This document shows, piece by piece, positions 45,801-57,479 of a stretch of 64,000 bases of DNA. The position numbers were made by a program, and so were the translations under genes. The DNA is from Ditylenchus dipsaci (taxonomy: Eukaryota > Nematoda > Chromadorea > Rhabditida > Anguinidae). Positions within the stretch are counted from its first letter, which is position 1. Every line of letters starts with the position of its first letter. Under the pieces are notes generated by a model. It worked only from the letters and a program-made list of their open reading frames with translations. It had not been told where the DNA came from and did no database searches. The DNA lies in assembly GCA_004194705.1 (NCBI GenBank), contig SADC01001284.1:248001-312000 (forward strand), read 5' to 3'.

Positions 45801-48800
45801 TTCACGAGTCTGCTAGAGCGATAGAAGGCAGTCATCGAATGGAAAAAGACTATCCACGGAAATGATTTTTTGTTGTTAAAGTTTTGATTAAATTTCTTGA
45901 ACAAAAATGCAAGAAGAATTTTTGAACAATTTGTTATCAAGGTCTCCTAAAAAATGCTAGGTTTAAAATTTTACCAGAAATCCACATTTGCCTTTGCAGT
46001 TCATCGAAGTGAGCAAATTGAAAGCAGTGTGTTTTTGTGCGCACTTCCCAAACAAAACGGTCGCCATCGAATGCTCCAACCTTAATTGTTTTTTTCACAT
46101 ATAGCAAATGTGATGCAAGACCAAATGCTATACTTCAATTTCAGCGTTGTGGTCCACAAACAATCGTTTTCGGTGTTTTCGTGACGCTTTTTCTGCTTTA
46201 TTTAGTGGCCACAGACAGATCTAAAACATTTAGTAGGTCAGTGAGTGGTGTAATATTTTTCTCCAGATATAAGATTTAAAATTAGGAAGAATCGTTAAGT
46301 AAAAGTCGAGATAAAATTGTGCCTTGAAGGGCATGCACACGCCCGTCATTTTAAATTTCGAATGTTTGAATTTTATCAAGACCTCCTTTAGGCGATCCAA
46401 TCCAAGACCAACTTTTACCGGCTTTGCGTGCTAGACAAAGATAAGTTTATAGTGTTTTCCTAGTGTCTTCTTTTTGTAATTTCAAATAAAAGTACTAAAT
46501 TTTTGCTAAAAAGTTTTATTTTAAGAAGCGGCTGTCTGACAGCCCGAAAGGTGAAATTTTGGCGGTAAGACAGTTAGCAAAAAACCACTTTTCAAAAAGT
46601 TCCATCAATAGCGCCATTTCGCAAAAAACATTTTACAAATATATATTTCCAATCTGCTAATTTTATATTTTTTAGTGATGACGATTTGCCTTTTTGCAAT
46701 GTTGCAATGCAATATTTTTGGGCTTTTCCGTTTGCAATGCAATATGCAATGTTCACAAAGCTGTGTTGCAATATATTGCGCAATATATTGCAAAATATTC
46801 GGATTGCAATATACTGTGCAATATATTGCAAAATTTAATAAAAGTTGACCAAAATTTACATTTTCAAACATGTATTCAGCAAAAATAACATCAAATGAGA
46901 TTAATTCAATATGTATATTTCAACATTGGGAGATTCTTGTTTAAAATATGAGTTGTTCGGCTGTTTCTGGATTGAGGTTAGATCTTTGACCATTGCAAAT
47001 TTGACCATTGCAATATTTTTTGCAATGCAATATAATTTACGATTTGCAATGCAATATGCAATATTTTCAAAATCTAAAGTGCAATATTGCAATGCAATGT
47101 ATTTTGCCTGAAAAGTTGCAATGCAATGCAATATTGCAATGCAATATATTGCATTGTCGTCATCTCTATATTTTTCAAGACTGGTAAAAATGAAGATGGA
47201 TCAATTCAATAATGACATCACTAAATCGAGTATGGTAATTTAATGGTTTTTTGAAAAATAGCAAATTAGCGGAAAAGAAATTTTGCGATATGATTTGTTT
47301 AACTGTTACACCGCCGAAATTTCCCCAGAAATCAAAATCATAAACCGGAAATTTTGAAACTCATGATTGCTTAGATATGACATAGATGGGACAGTACTTT
47401 CTAATTATCATATCCGAGCAATCACAGATTTTTTAAAATTGGTTTGTAATCCTGGTTTCTGGTAAAGTTTCACCTAGTAGGTTGTCTCGGAATATTTGTT
47501 CTGGCCATGATGAGTAATACTCATACCGTATATCTTCTAATAAGGCCCCACTTCCAAAGAGGGGTCGAAAAATAAGGCCTTATTAGAAGATATACGGTAT
47601 ATGAAAATGCAGAAAATTCCAGAAAAACCAGTACAAATTGTCCTTGTAACTCCGCTGCCTAAGCATTTAGCTGCTGTGGATGTTAAATTAATCGCTTTGT
47701 TTTCCGTTAGTTATATCTGAGAGTGTGCCTAGCCAATTTCCTTTACAAGAATAAGAAGGCTTTATACCCAACCAAAAAAAACATCACCCCACAAAAATTT
47801 TCCTACATTTCCAGGGAGAAGGATACACCAGTAGGATCTCCATCTGCCTGCTCGAGTGACCTTTGTATGCAATGATTTGGAAGAAGAAAAGCAGCTACTA
47901 CACTTGTTGGATTGCCGGTCTCTAACTTTTCTACACATCAAAAACCCCTGCAAATTACTAGGCTTGAAAAAACGAAAATTGAACATTTTGTTGGACAAAC
48001 CTTTCTGACAACTTGTTGAATGTATCGCTCAAACAGGCTGTCCACTACTGATTCTAAGTGTCTGCGAAGAGGAAACAGGGTTCTGCAGCAATCCACAACT
48101 TCTCGAAATGTCATTTTGTCTTCCTAAAAAAATCGGTATTTTACAAATTCAAAGAAATTTCGCTTTTGTCGGACCGTCGGAGGACGTCTTCTAGAGAAAA
48201 TTGACGGTAGAAAAAATTTTAAAATTTATCTTGCGGTAATTATTTCAAATTCTTTACTCACCATTTGTTTTGATCCAATTTGAATTTAGTTTGTTTATGA
48301 AATCGACTCTTGCGTATCATATAAATTTGAACTTTCGCGATTTTTGTCGGGAGTCTGTTTAAAATTTTCGCATTCACCTTGTGTTTACTAGTTTTGAAAA
48401 TATCGACTTTTTTGAAAGCTCTAATTAAACTAATAATCTAATTAATTAAATTCTAGCTAATTAATTAAAAGCTCTAATTTGGAAAAAGTCCGAAAATTGC
48501 CAAAACGCATTAGGCCAATCAAACTATCTAAAAATATTTTCTATGATTTAAAAAATTTATTGGCTCTAGTGGAGAATACGTTTCCAAAAGCAAGCTTGGT
48601 CCCTCTGTTGTTTTAAAGGTAATCATGGTTAAGGTGATCATGTTAATTAAAATCACCATGAAAATTTGATTTTCGGGTTTGAATGTTTATTGTCTGATTT
48701 GACATGAGCTTTGATAACCCAACAGCACTTTAATAAGCAACTCAACCACGCTGAACATGAATCCGGTGTCAGAATCTAAGGTTGACTAGCAAAAAACAAG

Positions 48801-51373
48801 TTTATGCAAATTCGAGTTCCGACTTATACATTAATTTTGCACATATTGTCACGATTTTATGATAGGATGTTACTTCGATTTATTCGAAAACAACCGTCAG
48901 ATTCTGTTATTTCTTTTTGTTGGAAATGTTCAGCTAGATACTTTCTAAGCCGAAAGTTATGCCACGTGGAAAACCTACGCTGCTCCGCCGCTTGGAAGCC
49001 GGAGTGTTAACGTGATTTTTGAAGTATTTTGCTAGTTCTGTTTTTACAGCCTGGTCCCAAATATCGTAAGGGTTCCGATTTTCCCGATCGCTTTTCAGAA
49101 ACCTCCAATTTTTTTTTCCAAAAAAGCAAAAAACTTATATAACTTTCATCTTTTTGAAAAATCGGTGAACGTTTTATGGGGTTTTCGCTTTTTAAGAGAA
49201 AAGCATCTTTTTCTTTAAGAATGATCAGGAAAACCGGAATCCTTGCGTTATTTGGTACCAGACTGTAAAAACAGAACTAACAAAACACTTCAAAAATTGG
49301 GTTAAAAAAAGCGGACCTTAGGCGGGAACGAACTTTTTGGGGTGATCGTTATATAGAGCTTTGACTGTACCTATAATGAACAGGGGGACCAAGGCATTTT
49401 TCAATAAAAAGCAACGGGGGACCAAGCTGTCTTTTGGAAAGGTATTTTCCACTTGAGCCATGTACATAAAACTGGACGTTAAAAAAGGCTCTAATTTGGA
49501 AAAAACGTCCGAAAATTGCCGAAACGCATTAGGCCAATCAAACTATCAAAAATATTTTCTATGACTAAAAATTGTATTTAAAATGCATGAAACTTAATAT
49601 AAAGATAGGTCAATTTGTCATTTTCGGGTATGTCTTGATTGAAAGAAATTCAGTAATTTTCAAAAACCGGTAGATGGTCTTTTTCTATAAGAAGGCCCTC
49701 CTCTAGGGGCTTGCAATATGGGCAAGTTGGTTTGTCCATTGTATAAAATACAATATTCATGTATCAGGCTCTACAAATTTAACCCACCGGAAACTTGTAA
49801 GGATTCTGGTGCTGAGAGTGATTGCATGGCTTTGTTTCAGCTTTATGCAATCCATCCAATAGCTCAGCCATCTGATTAACCAAATATTTGGCTTGCTCAG
49901 TGGTGATAAAGCTGAGCAATCTACCATTTTTGTTTAACAAATTTGTTTGTTGAGCCACTGAGTCGCGCTGAGATACACTTTTCTCCGTGGTGTCGGCTGA
50001 GAAGAGTAGAAATAGACGAAATAGGCGCTGATATACAGGATCGTAGAGCACATCACTTGAAATACTGCTGTCGGAAATATCATAAATATCTTTGGGATTA
50101 GAATGCTTTTTATTTGGAAGAGTGGTATTGTGTAGGTCTTTGTTTTTAGCTGGTGTAAAATTGTCAAAAACACCAAAAGGAAAGCGGGTGACATCGAACC
50201 TGAAATTATCGAAAAATGTACGGCTATTGAGACTCTTGAGACGTTTTGGCATTTTTGAGAAACGTTTTAATGGCAAAAATATCCTTTTGTTTATCAAATG
50301 TCTTTTTTCTAAAATTTTCACTTTGCAATCCTGTTTTATTTGGACTCATTCTAAAATTAAAAGAGAGAGTGCTCGTTGTGCACCAACAACAAAAAAATGC
50401 GGTAAATTCTGGCGTAATTTTTCGACTTTCAGGAAAATCTCGAGAATTTCTAATTTTAAGCAAAATTGTAAAATCGTTGAGAAATCATTATTGCAAAAGT
50501 AAAAGATATCAAGTTTAGCTTAAAAATGAACACGCCACTAATTGGTTTGGACAATAATTTAAATTTACTGGCGAACTTTGACTAAAATTATAAAACATCG
50601 CAATTTTCTCGGGGGACTCGGCTTTTATTGCAAGAAATTAGTAAAACAGGCGAAAATTTGAAGAAAAACAATTTTAAGAAAAACAATATTTTTTTTTCAA
50701 TACTTCAATAGTAAAATTGCAGCAAAAAAATACGATCAAAGAAGTGAACATTCTCATATTACAGTATAATGAGTAGAAATTCTTAAAAATGCACTGCATT
50801 CTTCAAGTATCAACTTTTCTACTAGTGTCTTGGTTGGCCTTAGGCCTTTGTTGCTGAATGTTATGTTTTCTTCTTCCTGCTTCTATAATTTGTGTGCTTA
50901 TCTCATTAGATGTGTGTGATTTTCTATAAGCAAGAGAGCAAAGTAACACATAGACTTAAGGGCAGCTGACGATTACTTAACCTTGCTATAGCAGATATAT
51001 TTATTTGGGGGGAAAAATTCAATGTCGCAAAAAATATTCCTTCTATCGCTCGACAGCCGGTAAGTAACACATCTTCTCTACCCTAAAAATTGGCTTTTTC
51101 GGCTAATGAGACCAATATCAGCCGAGTTAATAGATTTTTGAATATTTTGCAAAAAATCAAGCATTTGTTTACTAGGAGTTTCCGCAGAGACAAATCTAGT
51201 GTTTACTTTTGAATTAAGTAAGGCAATGCCCATCTTATTTTGGGTGAAAGGCAACGCACCTGTGCGCATACCCAGCGTTAAGCCTTGAAGACACCTATAT
51301 CTCCTAAAGAGTCGAAGGCTAATGTCGGTTTTTATTGACAGTTCCGGAAGGCTAAGGCCGGATTTATCGCAAT
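42602..51373 (-). CDS. SWAP70/DEF6-like protein (EF-hand-like, PH, coiled coil)
   Basis: Family members bind phosphoinositides through a PH domain, and in vertebrates regulate Rac and actin.

Exons 5' to 3': 51082-51373, 49788-50199, 48001-48123, 47947 to about 47770, about 46080-45975, one or more near 45560-45720, 45273-45497, 42787-42894, 42602-42737 (stop TAA). Most joins agree in phase.

The first exon has an EF-hand-like DCDKSGLSLPEL. Next comes RLLSFITTEQAKYLVNQMAEL and then MTFREVVDCCRTLFPLRR, similar to the pre-PH region. GFLMCRKVRDRQSNK begins the PH domain and FVWEVRTKTHCFQF...RQMWIS ends it. The coiled coil has LDSERKALYDEEIVRQLATR then MLDEEAERSNNFQRTI, like the SWAP70 '[20 protein letters not shown]' region.

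The N-terminus is missing. The PH middle and the 45.6-kb exon are unresolved. Confidence 0.72.
43270..43372. repeat. GTCACGCTGTCACGCCGTGAC minisatellite
   Basis: About four tandem units of roughly 25 bp with the words TGTCACGCTG and TCACGCCGTGACTG. Each unit is partly self-complementary. Confidence 0.85.
43440..44110 (+). mobile_element. possible solo LTR with promoter and poly(A) signal
   Basis: A C/T-rich segment has TATATAAA at about 43792. Some 30 bp downstream is TCCTCCTAGGTTCACACAAG (initiator-like), and AATAAA is at about 44031. This is the order expected of U3-R-U5. I could not define TG...CA ends or a flanking duplication. It could instead be the promoter of an unrecognised plus-strand gene. 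Confidence 0.35.
44482..44823. mobile_element. foldback element with TTTCGCCAATGA words
   Basis: The ends GGGGCCTAATCG and inverted CGATTACGCCC are flanked by TTTAGAAC (44474-44481 and 44824-44831), a perfect 8-bp duplication. The arms are runs of (T)TTCGCCAATGAGATC-like words, then 'aagtaatcttatttctttttcaggtgaattaccac' and its complement around the centre at 44650. Confidence 0.9.
45066..45252. mobile_element. pogo-like MITE, GTTATCCGACACC word
   Basis: TA-flanked. The ends are CAGTCAAACCTGGGTTGTCC and the inverse. The word GTT(A/G)(T/A)CCGACACC is repeated about six times inside. Confidence 0.9.
46674..47167. mobile_element. hAT-like element with GCAATG-word ends
   Basis: The ends are AGTGATGACGA and inverted TCGTCATCTCT, matching the outer ends of 27445-30445. 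The arms are TGCAATGCAATATTTTT words in both orientations. The flanks share ATATTTTT-like bases, an approximate 8-bp duplication. The open frames here are repeat artefacts. Confidence 0.8.
47528..47600. mobile_element. minimal ACCGTAT-family MITE, AAGGCC word
   Basis: About 73 bp: TACCGTATATCTTCTAATAA, GGCCCCAC..., GGGGTCGAAAAATAAGGCC, TTATTAGAAGATATACGGTA. Practically only the terminal repeats remain. Confidence 0.85.
49008..49367. mobile_element. pogo-like foldback, core copy 2
   Basis: Shares the core 'tggtcccaaatatcgtaaggg' and 'ggcgggaacgaacttt' with 24491-24914. The right end in complement is CAGTCAAAGCTCTATATAAC with the word CGATCACCCC. The left end is degraded. Confidence 0.75.
49788..50199 (-). 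other. SWAP70-like exon, 137 codons
   Basis: Acceptor TTTCAG precedes 50199 and donor GTGGGT follows 49788. It reads FDVTRFPFGVFDNF...YDISDSSISSDVLYDP...LFRLFLLFSADTTEK...NPYKFP. It joins the 51082 exon (phase 2 to 1) and the 48123 exon (phase 0). It is the longest intact coding exon in the window. Confidence 0.8.
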
Positions 51374-51885
51374 CTGTTAAAAATTCATAATGATCATTGC
51401 AAAACACTTTATTTATCCACCATATATCCAACCACAGATATGTTTTTAGGGCATGGCGAGATCTGCGGATAAAAATTTGTGGCAGGTCATTTGCGGACCT
51501 AACATTTGCATAAAAACTTTTGCGGACCTACATTTGCGTACGCACATTTTCAGAAGGGTATTTGCGGACTTAACATTTGCGGAGACGACTATTGCAGACC
51601 GTCATTAGCGGCAGGACATTTGCAGGACGACTTATGTGGATCGACATTTGAGGAGCGACCTTAGAAGGAGGATATTTACAGACCGACACTTTCGGCAGGA
51701 CATTTGCGGAAATAACTTTTGCGGAGCCACATTTGCGGAAGGACATTTGCAGAAACGAGATAAGACCCGAAATATTATCGACTACTTATTGTTCACTGAA
51801 CAAATTTATTGTCTTTGTCTTTCGTTGTTATACTTGAAAAGCACTACTAAAAATGGTATTTTCTAAAGACTTTCTATAGCCCCAT

Positions 51886-53447
51886 TCATACTCCCGCGGG
51901 ACACGGGACAAATCGTGTCCCGTGACTTTTGTCCCGCGACTATGTCCCGCACGACAATATCGTTGTCCCGGGACATAGTCACGGGACAAAAGTCACGGGA
52001 CATAGTCACGGGACACATTTTGACCACTGTCCCGCGGACACCGACTCCGGGACAACCCTAAGATTACAATAAATACATTGAAGATGGCCGATATTCGGTG
52101 GGTATAGCGTAATAATAGATACTTTTGACTCAGAATTGAATGCTCTGCACGGGGCCACCACTGAACTCTACATCCATTGCACCTATTACACCCACCTGCA
52201 TTCTACTTATACTAAGACAGGAAACATCGCATCCCATATAACTTTATTGACCAATATCAACAACAACAACATGTGCTGAACAACACTTGGTATTCCTTCA
52301 GGCTGATTTTAGCAACTGACTTCTTGACATCGCCAAAATCACACTTTCACCCACCCGAATCTCGAAATTTGGGGTGGATGCCTTGGGCGCAGATGGATAT
52401 CCACCTGGCTGGCGTGTAAAATTTAAATTTGTTAAAATAAAAAACAAACTATCTTTTCCACTTAAAATTGTGTGTGAAATTAGGTTCAACAAGGCCAAAT
52501 TGCAAACTTCGCTACCAAATTCTCAAAACGTGGAATGGGTACCACTTGATAAGGTGGATATTCACCGAAATAACCTGAAAATAAGAATTTTGTCAAAATC
52601 AAAAACGAACCACTAATTCTGACATGAAATCGTGTAGGGAATTGGGGTCGATAGGACTAAAATTGCTGATTTTGCCACCGAAATCTCAAAACCCGTGGTG
52701 GTACCACTCCGGTAGATGGATTTTGTTTGGATATCCACCTAAATGCTCTAAAATAATAATTACTTAAAAATAAAAATAAGCCATTTTTTCTTGCTTAGGA
52801 TTGAGTGGGGAAGTGGGTTTGTTAGGACCTAAATTGTGCTTTAACCACCCAACTCCAATACCTGGATAGGCACCTCCTGTTCAGATGAATACCCACTGGA
52901 TGGCCTGTAAAATAACAATTTAGTTAAATCAATAAAAAAAAGTTTTTGTGACTTTAAATTGTGTAGGAAGTCGGGTTTATTAATACCGAAATCAAAACTT
53001 CCCCAACGCGAATCAAAAAAAAAAACTTGTGTGCGTATCCCACGGGTAGGTGGCTATCCACATGATCGCCCGAAAAAATGAAACTTAGCCAAAATAATAA
53101 ACAAACCGCTTTTCCTGATCTAAAATTGCCTGCTGAAACCGGTTTGTGAAGACCGAAATTGCGATTTTACCCATCCGGGCGACATAATCCATTTTTCCAG
53201 ACTTTACTGAATACAAAATATTGTCCCGTGACTTGGTGTCCCGCGGACAAAAATGCGTGTCCCGCGAGTTTGTCCCGCATCTCAAAACTGTTGTCCCGCG
53301 GGACAACGAAATTTTGGAATAAAATTTGTCCCGTGACTGACTCATGTCCCGCTTCTCTGTCCCGCGGGACATAATTGTTGTCCGCGGGACACTCAAAAAT
53401 TATACCTAAATTTTGTCCCGTGTCCCGCGGGAGTATGAATGCGGCTT
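51886..53447. mobile_element. nested element with GTCCCGCGGGACA words
   Basis: The ends, TAGCCCCATTCATACTCCCG and the inverse TATGAATGCGGCTTA, are possibly TA-flanked. Both terminal repeats are dense in GGGACA/TGTCCC and CCGCGGG palindromes. The interior is mostly the ~180-bp satellite (52330-53160). Confidence 0.8.
52330..53160. repeat. ~180-bp satellite array, about five units
   Basis: The recurrent phrase 'ggatatccacctggctgg' or 'ggatattcacc' occurs near 52392, 52556, 52728, 52890 and 53050. It is followed each time by oligo-A, 'aaaattgtgtagg' and 'accaaaatcg'-type stretches. Units are 60-80% similar by eye. Confidence 0.75.
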
Positions 53448-54096
53448 ATAGAGTATATGGTTTTATATGTGATTGCGCAAATGTCGCTCCGCATAAGTTG
53501 TTTCCGCAAATGTCGCACCGCAAATGTCCTGCCGCTAATGACGGTCTGCAAATGTTATTTCCACAAATGTCGCATCCGCACATGTTGTGGCGCAAAACTC
53601 ATTCCGCTAATATCCCTCCGCTTAAGTCGCTTCGCAAATGTCGGTCTGCAAACGTCGTTCCTCAAAATTCCTGTCGCAAATGTAGGTCCACAGAAGTTGT
53701 ATCCGCATAAATTACTTTGCAAAAGTGTCATCCGCAATGTTTATCCGCAAATCTCGCCATGCCGTTTTTAGACAGCAACCACAGGTAATTCAGACGTCAG
53801 AACACACATTTTCTCGCAGCTTGTTTTCTTGGATTCTATCTTCTTTTAGTTTTGGAATTCAGCTTTTTTAACCCAGCTTTTCTCATCGAAATAAGCTTTC
53901 TTATGACCCATTTCATTCCTATACCCTTCATTCGGTCTTAGCTTTTGCTTAAAATTCTTTTACTTTTGCCACATGTATGCAAGCAGCAGCTTAAGAGGAA
54001 TAGTAATCTGAAGATCGACAATGGAGCACCGGCTTTCCTTTAGTTCACATCTAAAAATTCATTTTCATTTGAAGATTTAGCACACAAAAATAAAAA

Positions 54097-54199
54097 ACCA
54101 CTTTAGCGCTTCTCCAACCTCAATTCCTGTGTTAAATGGAGAATTAACTTGAACACCACCAGGCCTTCTGGACAACAAATGTTCTGCCGATGTAGCCAT
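54097..54199 (-). CDS. possible first exon (unassigned)
   Basis: The minus strand from ATG at 54199 reads MATSAEHLLSRRPGGVQVNS...FNTGIE before a GTTGGA donor-like site. It sits upstream of the SWAP70-like exons, on the same strand and beyond the 51450-53763 insertion, so it could be that gene's start. There is no homology evidence. Confidence 0.25.
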
Positions 54200-54233
54200 T
54201 TTAGTTGCAACTTCTGTTTCGCACTTGCCCCTC

Positions 54234-54590
54234 GATCACATAGGCGAGTCGAGGCCCAGCTCATGTTTTATCAACCTTTTTGGTGATCAGAGGGAATTTT
54301 CTTCATACTTTTTGTCACTCTTTATATACCAAACGAAAGCTTAGATTCTTAGCTATCTTCTACATTAAAAATTTTTTTATTGATGTAACAAAAATGTATG
54401 TGACAGCACAAAAGTTGGCGATGGTCGATGTCTGGTCGAGGTACTCGACCAGATAGTTTTTCCGCAAGATAGCTTGGAATCTAAGCTTTCGTTTGATATA
54501 TAAACAATGACAAAAAGTATCGAAAAATTTCTCTCTGATCACTAAAAAGGTTGAGAAAACACGAGCTCGACTTCGACTCGCCCATGTGAG
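54234..54590. mobile_element. foldback MITE 'TAGGCGAGTCGAGG', copy 2
   Basis: Same arms as 13128-13530: 'accaaacgaaagcttagattcttagctatcttctac', with the centre word TGGTCGAGGTACTCGACCA. Confidence 0.85.
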
Positions 54591-54599
54591 CACCGGGTT

Positions 54600-55580
54600 G
54601 GTAGATGACCGAACTAAAAAACAAATGTAAAATATGTAGAGACCAACGTTTCGTTTAAAAAGTGTACCTGTAATTTTTAGCTTTTCTGTAGAGAATTCTG
54701 ATTCAGTCATTGACGACAACACGAACACTTGACGAGAGACCATATATAAAGAAATTTAACAATCTTAACTTATATCCTTAGCGAACTAAACGCAAACTGA
54801 TTCTAGATTTTTGAAGACCTTGGGTGTTTTGGTGCCAGGCATTGAGCTATATCGAATTTTACCGGTCTTTTGTTCTAAACGCGTCTTTAGAGACTATGCC
54901 TAAAGACACTCATTTTATAAACTTGAGATCACACTCTAATAATTGAAAACACCACACACTTTTGGCATACACTAAATTGTTTTCAGATAAGAAAAACCAA
55001 AGTTCCAAATTTCAAGTTCTATGTACACTTGTATACTAGAAATCGCATGGCAGAAATATGTTGAAGCTGGTGAAAATATTGTTTTAAGATTTGAGGAAAA
55101 AGTAAACTGATTTTTTTAATTGAGCGTTTGCAGATTTTTCTACAAATATTTCAAATCTTTTTGTTACAGTGTAAATTTGAAAACTTTTAGGAGCTTACCG
55201 GGCCGTTTATTTTCAAGTTTTTAGCATCAATTTAAGTTTTACTACATTTTTCAATCAATGTTTCACCATTTTCCAATGTTTATTCCAAACTCTGTATATT
55301 TTCTTGTCAAGTGTCCAACTAGCACATTTCCAGACCCCTTTATAATACAGTGGGTTATTTACCATGCCCTTATCAGTCAGGGATTGATCAAGCAATTATC
55401 AACACTCGCCAGAAAAATAAGGGGTAAAAGATTATGAGGATGCAGGTGTGCATCTTTCCGTGATGAATTAGCACTTATAACCCTTGTATAGAAATTATTT
55501 TGGCCACCGAATATGCATATTTTCGCCTTTGTTGTTATCATCTTTTGTTTGGAATCAGGCTAGTTATCGCAATTTATCCA
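54600..55580. other. no gene recognised
   Basis: AT-rich sequence without supported frames. A fragment near 55190 ('taccgggccgtttattttcaag') resembles an ACCGTAT-family interior. Confidence 0.4.
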
Positions 55581-55588
55581 CAACAGCA

Positions 55589-55792
55589 TAGGGGTGGACA
55601 CGGACCGGGCCGAGCCGGGCCGGGCCCGTAATGGGTTTTTCTTTACAATAATTATTAAAGCTCCGTGAACATTATGGCTCATTTAAAAGCTGTTGGATTT
55701 CTCTACCATAATCAGTGAATTTAATTGTACAAATCTATTCAAAATTGTCAGAAACCTGAAAGAACGTCAAACTCGGCCCGTATCCATCCCTG
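55589..55792. mobile_element. hAT-like MITE with CGGGCCG words
   Basis: The ends TAGGGGTGGACACGGACC and inverted CCGTATCCATCCCTG are flanked by CAACAGCA (55581-55588 and 55793-55800), a perfect 8-bp duplication. GC-rich words GGGCCGAGCCGGGCC sit at the left end only. Confidence 0.9.
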
Positions 55793-56097
55793 CAACAGCA
55801 CCTGTTTATTTGGCTTGATTAACTAAAATCAAATGCTTTAGTGGAGGTCTAGGATGCATGAAGACCATCTGCAGGTTTGTTACTTATAAATGCTTGGCTT
55901 CAAAGGGGGTACAAAATCAAAGAAAACACTAAATAGAAACTACTTACAATCTATCGTACCCCAGCTTCTTGAAACCATATATGCCCGAGGTACAAGGTCC
56001 ACTTTTAAAATTATACTTTTCGTTTAGATTGCCTTATAGAACATCTTATTTTTACCAATAGCGTACATGGAGACTAGGAAAAACAATTGTACATCCT

Positions 56098-57240
56098 CTA
56101 TTTATCGGCCCGGGCCGTTTATTTTTCAAGTTCTCAAAGGCTAGAAAAATTTGGAGTTGTTTCCGAAATTTTCAGGTGTTCAACCAAAATCAAAATTTCG
56201 GAATTCGGATTAGTCGTACGATTTATATAACGCGAAATACAGATTCAGAAAATATTAATTCTGGGTTGAGATGTATTCAGGGAACTGCAGAAATTGGTGA
56301 ATTTAGCACCGTTTTAGCACCGAAAAAAGTGCTGAAAAGTGCTAAAGAAAATCATGAATTACTCCTGTTTTGCGCGGGATCAGTCTAGGATGAAACCAAT
56401 AAATATTCCATTGTTACTCAGCTAAAAATGAGCTATCGTTTATTTAATTTGGTAGTATAGAGTAAAAGATATGATGTTTCAGATTACGGACAAAAAAGTG
56501 AGCTAAAAAGGTGCTTAATGGATTTTTTTACTCTATACTACCAAATTTCATATACGATGGCTCACTTTGTAGCTGAGTACATTCGACTCTCGATATAAGG
56601 ACACTCAGGGACCGGCAAAAGTTCGTTCCCGCCTTGGTCCGACACTTTTTTAGCCCGATTTTCGAAAATTTTCACCGGTTTTGTTTTGACAGTTTGGTTC
56701 CAAATATCGCAAGGATTCCGATTTTGCCGATCGTTTTTCAGAAATCCAGATTTTTTTCCTATAAAAAAGCAAAAACTCGATTTAAACACAGGCTTTTTCA
56801 AAAATCCCTGTCCTTATATCGAGTTTTTGCTTTTTTAAAAGAAAAAAATCTGGATTTCTGAAAAACGATCGGCAAAATCGGAATCCTTGCGATATTTGGA
56901 ACCAGACTGACAAAACAAAACCGGTGAAAATTTTCGAAAATCGGCTAAAAAGAGTGTCTGACCCGAGGCGGGACGAACTTCTGTCCTTATATCGAGTGTC
57001 CTTATATCGAGTGTCGACTGTAACAGTAGAAGATTTGTTGGTTTTTATCCAAGACCTGATCCGCGCAAAAAAGGAGTAATCTATGATTTTCTTTAGCACT
57101 ATTTTAGCACTTTTTTCGGTGCTAAAACGATGCTAAATTCAGCACTTTTTACAGTTCCCTGGATATAGGTCTTCAAGGGGCCGTTTATTACAGGAGTTCG
57201 ATTATCAGAAGAGGGCTGATTAATCGAGTATATACGTAGT
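56098..57240. mobile_element. ACCGTAT-type nest, GGCC word
   Basis: The left part reads CTATTTATCGGCCCGGGCCG then TTTATTTTTCAAG. The right part (about 57175-57240) has GGGGCCGTTTATTAC and 'taatcgagtatatacg'. Between them sits an inverted pair dense in TTAGCACCG words (56280-56385 and 57060-57170), and inside that a foldback at 56412-56578 and the pogo-like 56580-57020. At least three nested layers. Confidence 0.55.
56580..57020. mobile_element. pogo-like foldback, core copy 3
   Basis: The ends are CATTCGACTCTCGATATAAG and inverted ATATCGAGTGTCGACTG. The word ATAAGGACACTCGAT is repeated at the right end. The core matches 24491-24914 (AAAGTTCGTTCCCGCCTTGG, 'ccgattttgccgatcgtttttcag'). Confidence 0.85.
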
Positions 57241-57479
57241 TATTAGTTATCTAACGTTTAAAAATTCCTTTACCATATGGCCATCCATGTTATTCTGACC
57301 CAGCCTTCGTAAAAAAGCTTTCGAAACACTGAAATGACAAAATTTTGCTACGCTAACGAAAGACCTTGTTCAAAGCCGTCTTATACAGTCGGCTCTCAAT
57401 TTGAGGCTTCTCTCGATTTAACATTCCATCCAGTTATAGACACAAATTCATGAATTTAAATTTTCTCAACGATTTTCAG

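Larger units (their letters stand above)
51450..53763. mobile_element. transposon with ATTTGCGGA tandem-word ends
   Basis: The ends GGCATGGCGAGATCTGCGG and inverse are flanked by GTTTTTAG (51442-51449 and 53764-53771), a perfect 8-bp duplication. The terminal repeats (each about 300 bp) are runs of (GG)ACATTTGCGGA words with many variants (CATTAGCGGCAGG, CTTATGCGGAG). Position-specific variants are conserved between left and right arms. It contains the nested element 51886-53447. Located just upstream of the first recognised SWAP70-like exon. Confidence 0.9.

Noticed and set aside
46592..47131. Open frames of 60-88 codons on both strands
   Set aside because: Products of the GCAATG word repeats (Ile/Cys/Asn/Tyr-rich periodic peptides).
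53085..53771. Open frames of 100-111 codons
   Set aside because: They cover the TGTCCCGCGGGACA and ATTTGCGGA word arrays and show their periodicity.
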